Positions 55,720 through 64,000 of a DNA stretch of 64,000 nucleotides are shown in pieces. The notes beneath the pieces were generated by a model. The model was given only the letters and a program-made list of their open reading frames with translations, was not told the DNA's origin and did not search any database. How positions within the stretch are numbered: position 1 is the stretch's first letter; each line of letters opens with the position of its first letter. Origin of the DNA: Triglochin maritima. Taxonomy: Eukaryota; Streptophyta; Magnoliopsida; Alismatales; Juncaginaceae. Made by a program: the position numbers and the translations under genes. The stretch covers positions 25,255,741 to 25,319,740 of the forward strand of contig OY821782.1 of assembly GCA_963682175.1 (NCBI GenBank). Direction: 5' to 3'.

Positions 55720-56590
55720 CCCACCTAACCGCAACCTAGACAGGCTCCAGACTTGTTGTAGCTGTCCTTCGTGGCGTGCGCCCTAGCACAGTGCTCGCAC
55801 GGCCGACCTCCGGACCCCTGACACTTCTTCTTGTCTCTACAAGGTCACTTTGATGAACCACTGCCCTGCCATCCCTTGTCCAGATGAGCCCCAGAAGCAT
55901 CGAACGATCGCTTCCCGTTTTGCTGCGCCTTTTGATGATCTGACTCCAGCAAGGTGGCGCACTTCACAGCCGCCTCTTGGGTCTGTCGCATCCTGACCAG
56001 AACCTTTGATCTTAGACCTCGCTGCAGTCCACAAACAAACTTCATTGCCCATTGTTCATCAGTAACGTAAATCTCATGACAGTACTTCTCCAATGTGTGG
56101 AACTTGTTGATATAACCCTCCAAACTCAAGTCCCACTACTCAAGCGCCAGACACTCCTCGCACTTCCGGTACTGCACATGCTGAGGGAAAAACTTCCGGT
56201 TGAACTCAACCAGAAACTCCCCCAAGAGACGTATGTCCAGTCCCTAAATACGACCCCAGCAGTTGCTCTTTATCAAGTCACTACGTGCTCCTTGAAGACA
56301 TACGTCTTCAAATCCACCTTCATCTCTGGGGGACACTCGATGACAACAAAGATATGGTGGATCTTGTAGACCCACTCCTCCGTAGCATCTGGACTCACTC
56401 CGCCCCGAAAGACTAGCGGATTCTGTCTCATGAACCGCTCGTACACCACGACGGATCCCTCTGCTCGAGGCCTCTTCACCTGCCCCTCCATGAGACCGCC
56501 AAAACATCCAACTGCCTCAAATAGCATGTGACGATTTGCCTCCCAATCATAAGTAGTCCCAGAGGACTCAAGTCTCCTCTTCGGTCCCAC
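55620..56590 (-). pseudogene. Tekay-like gag, broken
   Basis: From 56590: MGPKRRLESSGTTYDWEAN, then RFMRQNPLVFRGGVSPDATEEWVYKIHHIF, the start of a chromovirus Retrotrans_gag domain. The next frame (56129-55837) has MSLEGYINKFHTLEKYC, QWAMKFVCGLQRGLRSKVL and an Ala/Lys-rich tail. A knuckle remnant (GCG, stop, VGHFIRGCPQK) is near 55690-55745. Stops and frameshifts are frequent. It is followed in sense by the repeat at 55620-55719 and the solo LTR. Confidence 0.8.
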
Positions 56591-56724
56591 GAGTCTGCCA
56601 GAATAAATTAGATATTTTATTATTATCAGGATGCAATTGTATAAGGTATGAAATTACCGACAGGGTTTGCGCAAGATGCCTCACTGGAGAGTGTTCAGAT
56701 TCTGTAAACTTTAGGGACTGACCT

Positions 56725-56838
56725 GCTGTGATACCAAGCTATAAGGCCCCCGATCTCGTGGGTACTTACACCGGGAGAACAACACGACTCTCACAATCAG
56801 AGACCTCCGTGACGACCGAAGGAGTTACAAGAACAAAC
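56725..56838 (-). mobile_element. Tekay-like 5' LTR end and primer site
   Basis: In plus reading, GCTGTGATACCA (56725-56736) is a reversed tRNA-Met primer site. Then TATAAGGCCCCCGATCTCGT is the reverse of the LTR end seen at 24727-24746. Only about 100 bp of LTR remain before the Athila LTR at 56839. Confidence 0.7.
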
Positions 56839-58287
56839 TATTTGTTTGTTTTAAATTTAGACCGCAAGTGCACAGCCGTCGGTGAAGACAGGGCAAGTAC
56901 GGGTCGTCCGCAGGGAGGAGAGCAGCCTCGGGTATGACGAAATCAGATGGCAAATAAAGGGAGAAACGATGTGATTATGCTAAAGCTAACTACACTAAAC
57001 TACTATGTAAGAAATACAAAAGAAAGCAACGACAGAATTAAGAAGAGAAACCCCTAAGGGGTGGAGTGTGTGCACATATGAAGTAAAATAAGTGATGAAT
57101 GATGCATGTAAGAATGTTTGTGTGTGTGTCATGTGTCACGCATAAGAAGTGTCTAAAGATGTGGCAAAACCAATCAATCCATTCACAAAATGTATCAGCA
57201 ATTACTACTTGATTATCATAAGATTAGGCTCCGCATGAGAAATGTCTAAAAATATGACAAGACTCATCAAAAACCATAAACTCATGTGAAGAACAAAGGT
57301 AACCATGGGAGGTGTCAAAATTTTATGGCAAAACCCATCAAAACAAAGTTTCTTCAATCAATCAAGCAAGCAAACACAAATACAAACACATAACTAACAT
57401 GTTGCAAATTCAATAGGAAATTTCAGTCAATGAACATGAGAAAACAAAGCATGGGAAGTGACTAAATCTTATGGCAAAACTCATCAAAATTCCTCAACAT
57501 GTAGATGATTAAAATACCCCCAATGAACATACAAAACATGCAAGTCTTCACAATCAAAAATTCATCAAACATCCAAACATTACAAGAAACTCAAACATAA
57601 AGAACAAAGGAGACATTCTAACTAATTTAGCCTATGATCAAAGAAACAAGACTAAGCTAAGCATGCATAAAAAGGAGACAACATGAGAACAAAACAATGA
57701 AAATTTAGTTTATTAAATGACTCACATTACTAGTAGCATTCTTCTCCACCTTGAGTTTTGCTCCAAGGCTTACTCCAATTTGAGAGAATGCCACCAAGCA
57801 ATGGGTGAATACAAATGAGGAGGAAGGTTCTATTTATAGGCATGAAAAAGGTAACCAGAGACAATTCTCCGGTATGGGACTAATGAAACCTTCCCAGAAT
57901 ACACATAAACACATAACCCATGTCCTGGAGAAACCGGGTCAGATTCGGATATGTTCTTTAGTTGTTCAATTGGTCACATCGGGTGCACTCAGTTTGGTTA
58001 TTGGAGTGTCGGCCCGAATCTAATTGCCAAATATTCCCCATGATGGTGTGGAGTTTCTTGATTTTTACATTGGCCCTTCGGTTTTACATTCGGGTCCCTC
58101 TCTTGCGTATCTTAGTCCATAAGTCTTGCAAGTTAGTCCTTTTTCTTGCTTTTAGATCATTTTATGCCTCTTCTCCTCAATCTTGTTTATTTCTTGAAAC
58201 TCAAACATAAAACTAGTTATGTAGCATTGTTTAGGTTCAAGATAATGGATATCAGACACAAATGAATGCATGAAATAATGTCAATCA
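56839..58287 (-). repeat. Athila 3' LTR (minus) of a third element
   Basis: Begins TATTTGTTTG and ends AATGTCAATCA in plus reading; about 1.45 kb. It carries 'accgcaagtgcacagccgtcggtgaagac', CCCCTAAGGGGTGGAG (near 57050), 'gcttactccaatttgagagaatgccacc' and TATTTATAGG near 57833. A polypurine tract follows at 58290-58301 (reversed). Confidence 0.82.
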
Positions 58288-59620
58288 AATTCCCCCACAC
58301 GTAACTTTTGCTAGTCCCGAGCAAAACAACGAAAGACAAAAATGAAGAAAAGTGAAACATGCGAAAAATAGGGAAATCCTAACTCACTTTCGTAGGAATC
58401 ACGGTTGCACTTAGCACATGCAACAAGCCGTTAAACCTCCCTGTTGCCAAGGAGGAGGAGTGTTGTCTCCTGTAGGTTTTCAGCGGATATACCCACAAAA
58501 TCCGAACATTGATGCATTATTCAATGTAGAACTCGACTCGATGGACTCATTTTTGTCGATCATTGGACACGGTAATCCTGCGGGCCGACTCTATATATGT
58601 ATCCAGTACACACACCTAGCCTAATGAATCATTCGTGCAAGTTAATTAAGGACTTAAGTGAAAGACATGGACAACCTCAATATCCTCAAGTGATAGAAGT
58701 GTAATGTCCATTATGGTTCTTATCTGCATTAGGATTTTTTGTTTCTTTTCATTTTCTTTTTGTTTCTTTTTTTATACTAGTTGGAGTGTAATTATCCCAC
58801 GGTCAGGTTTCGTGCATCATTGCCTATAAGGACTTACACTATCACGTACACCTTTCCCCCACATCTCCACATAGGGCAATCCCTACCACCCGTGTAACGG
58901 GAGTTCGGTCGGTGAATCCCAAGTCATATAACTCGAAAGCACCAGGCACAAAGTCCCCTCGGACTTAATTTCATGAGTGATAGGAGCCGTGCGAGAAGAG
59001 AAGACACCACTTATTTATTTATCTACATGGGAACCAAAACCCCTACACTTAAAGTTTCACAACAAGATTTTAAGGGTCTCTGCTACGACAAACTTGCTTA
59101 TACTAACAGACACAAATTATTTGACTCATTAGGTTCAGAGTGGACTTTTTAGTTGTTTGAGTACTGAAACCCTATGATTACTCTCCCCCCGAGGGAAAAC
59201 CGGGGTGAATCCTTATGACTCGATAAGACCTAAATCCGGTATACTAGATTTCCTAATGCATCATGTTCAAGACAATTTTGGGAGCTTTCCTTTTTACTTT
59301 GCCTCTCAACGGTTTTGCACATGATAAACACATGCAAAACCCACAAAACATTTTCTTTCGCAAACACATGAAAATTTTGAAAGAAATGTGAAAATTTAAA
59401 GCGCTAGGCAAGCAAAAGAAGACAAGTCACCCAAGGATTATGGCAGGTAGATATATCAATATTAAATGCAGCACACTATCACGACCCTAACAACACAAAC
59501 AAAAGAAAATGAAAAGCAAAACGAAAAATACTCGACTCCACATATATACAAACGTAAAGCATCCCCCACACTTAGGTCATGCATTTTCCTCAATGAATGT
59601 GAATGAAACTACATGGATTT
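58288..59620 (-). mobile_element. Athila element 3' untranslated region, cut by copia LTR
   Basis: Matches 29296-30640 (same orientation) and 41580-42873 (reversed), including GGTTTTCCCTCGGGGGGAG (reversed, near 59185) and the sense 'ggtgtgggggatgcttt' near 59558. It ends abruptly at 59620, where the plus-oriented copia LTR begins. The rest of the element would lie beyond the window. No gene. Confidence 0.75.
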
Positions 59621-61716
59621 TGAAAGGAATGTGTTCTAAAAGTTTTACTTTTATATGTCAATTATTATGAATTGAAGGTGCAAACATTTTGTTCCTTGAT
59701 TATGGTATTCGTCATTTGGAAGTGTTAAGGAAAAGGCGCTTGGACCTAAACCGTAGAGCTCTAAAAGATAATGGTTTACATAAATCAAAAGTTATTCACA
59801 ATCATGGCAATTAACATGCAACATTAATTACCGAGATAAGGTTGTCGTGGTGGTCATCGATTGTTGTAGCTCTACAAATAATTGACGACACGAGTATATA
59901 AAAGAGGAAAAGATTACTTTTATATATTGAATAGACCTAACAAGTAAAACATTATGGAATTGTGTTTTGTGTCAATAATGTTTTTACTGTGTCTTGGATC
60001 CTAAGATATGAGACTTATATCTTTTCACTCAAGAAGTGCTTAATTTGATTATTGTCAAAAGCTATCAATGAGTATAGTCACAAAGGCAATAGTTGGTTGA
60101 GCATGACTTGTGCTGGAAAAGATAGCTAATCAAACGATTATCATTGTCCCTCGTAATTGAGTGATGATATTAGTGGGCCCCTTGATAAAGCAAAATTATA
60201 ATGTGCACAATGTAACTTGAGTTAAGTTACATATTTATAATTAGCTTAAAGAGATCAAGAAATGAATATAATACAAAGATGACACATTTCTACTTTGTAT
60301 ATATTCTTAATATCATGAGGCAAGGGATGGACACAAGTGATGCACTTACATCACTAAATGGATCGTGTTTTGGTTCGGGTGGAACAAAGACATCTATGCT
60401 AATTGGGTAACTATAATGTGTAGCTAGATACCGCTTATAGTTTGACATATTAAGTGTTTAATATCGCTGCCAATTTGGCTTAGATCCTCCTATAGGTCAC
60501 ACCACAAAACTGGGAAACAAGAGGGTTCATTTTAAGTTCATATGATGTGTCGGGTTTCATGTGAAAATAGGACACAGGTGGTGAATTAATTAAAATCAAT
60601 ATGTCATGAGAATTTTCTAAGAATGTATATATATTATGGGGTGTAATAATTTAATATTACATATGATAATATATTATATAAGATGTGAATTTTCTAAGAA
60701 CCCCAAAAGATCAAATTTTGTTGGAAATAAATCCAAAATTTGACAAAGGCAAAATCGGGGTCAAACAAGGTGAACCGTTCGGGGTTCGGTCGACCGAGGT
60801 ATCTTCAGATCGGTTCACCGAATAGGGAACGGGTAAACACAATTGATTGAGCGAGATTGTCTAGAGTGCCTGGACAATCGGGTTTGGTCATCCAAGAAGA
60901 GGTAATTTCGGTAGACAGAAGGTGAGACAGTCATCTGATTACTATGTCCCAGGAGCAATTCTGGTGGGTCAACGGTAGACCAAGTAAAAGACGTGCTCCG
61001 TCCGAATTCTTCCAAGGAATTTTTCTCATACGGATTCGGTCGACCGTCCAGCTCACGGTGCACCGAACACGTGTTATAACCGAATGGTTCGGTTGACCGA
61101 ATAATACTCGGTCTACCGAACAAGAACGATTCTGCCTGAATTATTAAGAGATTAATTAGATCATGGGTGGATTAATTCCAGATTTAATTAAAACATTTTT
61201 TGTGGGTGATTATGTGGAAATTAGAGATTAATTTAGGAGAGAATAAACAATGGATCATGGCTAAAGAATAGCTCTTGATAAGGATGTTTTGGGAGACTAT
61301 AAAAGGACCCCTACTCCAACTTGTTTAACAACTAATGCGAAAATTTGTCTCCATTAATCTCTCCCTAATCACCATGAACATCTCTTAGTAAATTTATGTT
61401 TTAGAGATAAGAATCTCAGGAGCTTCAAGAGGGGTTATTAGCTAGATTCTAAACCTTGTTAGAGTTTGGTGAACACTCGGAGGCAAATCCGTGGACGATT
61501 CAACAGACAACGCGACTCCGAATCTTCAAGAAGGTTTTAGATAACCTTTAGGTATGATTCTACCTTTGTGATTTATTTTAATAAATGTAGGATTGCATGT
61601 TATTAGAATAATCACAAAACTATGTACATAGAAATTGTTGAAAATATGAAGATCGATCTTGTATGTTGTATTAAAATTTTAAAATATATACATACATAGG
61701 GACACAAAATCCTACA
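59621..61716 (+). mobile_element. Ty1/copia 5' LTR (plus)
   Basis: Begins TGAAAGGAATGTGTTC and ends AATCCTACA; about 2.1 kb, followed by a primer site. Palindrome-rich U3 lies at 60765-61130 (CGGTCGACCG at 60787 and 61037). TATA is at 61298 and an AATAAA at 61580-61585. The left flank (GATTT) is Athila 3' UTR. Confidence 0.9.
61298..61304 (+). promoter_or_regulatory. Copia LTR TATA box
   Basis: TATAAAA in GGGAGACTATAAAAGGACCC. It is conserved in all LTR copies in the window and lies downstream of the palindrome cluster. Confidence 0.75.
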
Positions 61717-61717
61717 G

Positions 61718-61729
61718 TGGTATCAGAGC
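61718..61729 (+). other. Copia primer-binding site
   Basis: TGGTATCAGAGC, complementary to the initiator tRNA-Met 3' end, one base after the LTR end. This is the typical plant copia site. Confidence 0.92.
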
Positions 61730-62272
61730 ATTTAGTTCAAATTTTCAATGATTAGACTATATAATTAATTTTAGTTTACCATCTACAATCAAAACAATTC
61801 ATGTTCTATGTCTTTTTCGAGTTTTCCGATAGTTTTGTTGATTTAATTCTAATTGATTCTTTTGATAGTTTTAAATATTTTGAAACACATCTTGTGAATG
61901 TTAGAATTAAAATTTAGACTTATGTCTAATTTATAGAATTTTCGTTTTTAATTAAATGATTATTTTATAAGGAGTCGACAAAACGAAAAAGGCATATGTT
62001 TATCTTTCTTTAAATTTTTATTTTTTAAAATTGGATAAAAAACGGTTCAAATATTTTATGTTTTGAACTATGGATGTATAAAATCATTTTTAATGGATTT
62101 CAAATGATTTTAGAATTGTTTGATTTAGAGATGCATGATAAACTAAATCGAGTAATATATAGTATATGTACATGCGTTGCTCGAGTTCTCTAATGTAGGG
62201 ATATGTGAGTTTGTATGTTCTGAAGAAGCCATGTGTGAATGAATGAATGAATGAATGAATGTGTATGTGGAA
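61730..62272 (+). other. Copia leader, first copy
   Basis: An untranslated, AT-rich leader ending in a (GAAT)n tract at 62238-62260. The sequence then jumps back into LTR U3, starting the second unit. Confidence 0.75.
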
Positions 62273-62729
62273 ATTGTCTGGAGTGCCTGGACAATCGGGT
62301 TCCGTTAACCGAGTGTGCGGTCAACCGGGAAGTAGTAGTTTTGGTAGACCGAAGGTGACACGGTCATCCGATGACTATGTCCCAGGAGCGATTCTGGTGG
62401 GTCAACAGTAGACCGAGTAAAGATGTGGTTCGTCCGAATTCTTCCAGGGAATGTTTCTCATACGGATTCGGTCGACTGTCTAGCTCACGGTGCACCGAAC
62501 ACTTGTTATAACCGAATGGTTTGGTTGACCGAATAATACTCGGTCTACCGAACAAGAACGGTTCTGCCTGAATTATTAAGAGATTAATTAGATCATGGGT
62601 GGATTAATTCCAGATTTAATTAAAACATTTTTTGTGGGTGATTATGTGGAAATTAGAGATTAATTTAGGAGAGAATAAACAATGGATCATGGCTAAAGAA
62701 TAGCTCTTGATAAGGATGTTTTGGGAGAC

Positions 62730-62736
62730 TATAAAA
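62730..62736 (+). promoter_or_regulatory. Second copia TATA box (duplicate)
   Basis: TATAAAA in the same context as 61298-61304. Confidence 0.7.
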
Positions 62737-63182
62737 GGACCCCTACTCCTACTTGTTTAACAACTAATGCGAAAATTCTTTCTCTCATTAATCTCTCTCT
62801 AATCACCACGAAAATCTCAGTAAATTTAAGTTTTAGAGATAAAAATTTCAGGAGCTTAAAGAGGGGTTATTAGCTAGATTCTAAAACTTGTTAGAGATTG
62901 ATTGGCTAGCTCCTTTCTCTCTAATCTTGTTTAGAGTTTGGTGAACACTCAGAGGCAAATCCGTGGATGATTCAACGGGACTCCGAATCTTCAAGAAGGT
63001 TTTAGAGAACCTTTAGGTATGATTCTACCTTTGTGATTTATTTTAATAAATGTAGGGTTGCATGTTATTAGAATAATCACAAAACTATGTGCATAGAAAT
63101 TGTTGAAAATATGAAAAACGATCTTGTATGTTGTATTAAAATTTTAAAATATATACATACATAGGGACACGACATCCTACAG

Positions 63183-63194
63183 TGGTATCAGAGC
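63183..63194 (+). other. Second copia primer-binding site (duplicate)
   Basis: TGGTATCAGAGC, one base after the second LTR end at 63181. Confidence 0.88.
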
Positions 63195-63735
63195 TTTTAG
63201 TTTATATTTTCAATAATTAGACTATATAATTAATTTTAGTTTACCATCTTCAATCTAAACAATTCATGTTCTATGTCTTTTCGAGTTTTTCGATGGTTTT
63301 GTTGATTTAATTCTAATTGAGTCTTTTGATAGTTTTAAATGTTTTGAAACACATCATGTGAATATTAGAATTAAAATTTAGACTTATGTCTAATTTATAG
63401 AATTTTCGTTTTTAATTAAATGATTATTTTATAAGGAATTGACAAAACGAAAAAGGCATATGTTTATCTTTCTTTAAATTTTTATTTTTGGAAATTGGAT
63501 AAACAGCGGTTCAAATATTTTATGTTTTGATCTATGTATGCATAAAATCATTTTTAATGGATTTAAAATGATTTTAGAATTGTTTGATTTAGAGATGCAT
63601 GATAAACTAAATCGAGTAATATATAGTATATGTACTTGCGTTGCTCGAGTTCTCTAATGCAGGGATATGTGAGTTTATATGTTCTAAAGAAGCCATGTGT
63701 GAATGAATGAATGAATGTGTTTGTTATTATTATTC

Positions 63736-64000
63736 AATAACAGGGGCTTATGTATATGTAAAAGCCAAATTTCTATTTTTATGTATTTGCATGCATATGC
63801 GATGATTTTTACGTAGGACTTGCACTAGACAATTTTCAAAATTAAGAGATGCATGTTTATATTTTTGCAATATCAACATCCATGGTGCAAGAGGAAGACG
63901 CTGAAGAACCACAATGATCGAGGATCAAGGATCAAGGACTCGGGAACATATAAACTCACGCAATGTGTGTGTGAATGGATTTATTTATGTTTGTGTGCCT
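63736..64000 (+). other. Copia leader continuing to the window edge
   Basis: No open gag frame has begun by 64000. A GATCGAGGATCAAGGATCAAGGA direct repeat is at about 63918-63940. Confidence 0.55.

Larger units (their letters stand above)
62273..63735 (+). repeat. Tandem duplicate of copia LTR 3' half, primer site and leader
   Basis: From ATTGTCTGGAGTGCC on, the sequence repeats 60855-62260 with few changes: the U3 part, TATA (62730-62736), LTR end (63181), primer site TGGTATCAGAGC (63183-63194) and leader with (GAAT)n near 63703-63717. The first copy lacks about 47 bp present here at about 62893-62939. The junction lies at the GAAT tract. Confidence 0.9.

Noticed and set aside
60765..61130. 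Regularly recurring short palindromes as a CRISPR-like array
   Set aside because: Spacing is irregular, units are imperfect, and the array is inside a eukaryotic LTR. There are no spacers of constant length.
62238..62260. (GAAT)n tract as a telomere- or satellite-like repeat
   Set aside because: Only about six units, present at the same place in both leader copies. It is an ordinary microsatellite within the copia leader.

Overview
The window looks like nuclear heterochromatin of a flowering plant, most likely a eudicot. I find no host gene, rRNA gene or intact tRNA gene. Almost all of it is a pile of nested, decayed transposable elements: Athila-type Ty3/gypsy retrotransposons, a Ty1/copia family with ~2.1 kb LTRs, two L1-type LINEs, Tekay/Del-like gypsy relics, and CACTA DNA transposons. 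Plant-specific transposon domains (DUF4283 in LINE ORF1; Transposase_21, DUF4216, DUF4218 and Transposase_24 in CACTA) support the plant assignment. Domain names rest on motif recognition; no search was run.

Layout. 1-2013: copia LTR (minus), cut by the window edge. 2014-3250: AT-rich spacer, then an Athila leader fragment. 3250-15793: a CACTA transposon encoding TNP2, DUF4216, TNPA/Transposase_24 and a Ulp1-like C48 protease. A solo copia LTR (3501-9915, TSD CAATA) interrupts it, and a LINE (5286-9530, 19-bp TSD) sits inside that LTR. 16341-23668: an Athila-like LTR holding a second, longer LINE (17725-23630). 23669-25195: a Tekay-like LTR, primer site and protease relic.

25533-47780: a copia element in minus orientation. 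Its 3' LTR was split by an 18.5-kb Athila element (25749-44217, TSD GTGAT), which itself holds a second Athila-like element in opposite orientation (27736-35034). The outer Athila has gag, protease, RT/RNase H, integrase and a downstream env-position ORF, all with stops or frameshifts. The copia RT/RNase H relic follows at 46200-47762. 47763-49804: a region rich in a 10-bp palindrome, a probable gypsy LTR end and a CACTA terminus. 49805-59620: an Athila gag-protease relic (minus), a Tekay-like gag-protease relic split by a solo Athila LTR, and the 3' end of another Athila element. 59621-64000: a plus-strand copia LTR, primer site and leader, with its promoter-to-leader segment duplicated in tandem.

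No gene set forms a functioning pathway; the genes belong to separate, mostly dead elements. The observations most worth checking are: a 55-nt antisense copy of the 3' part of tRNA-Asp behind the outer Athila 5' LTR, far longer than a normal primer site; a LINE missing its 3' end yet flanked by a perfect 19-bp duplication; the palindrome CGGTCGACCG recurring in the copia LTR and elsewhere; a perfect 38-bp inverted repeat near the CACTA terminus; and a pol-less Athila relative whose ORF contains an RT-like shard.
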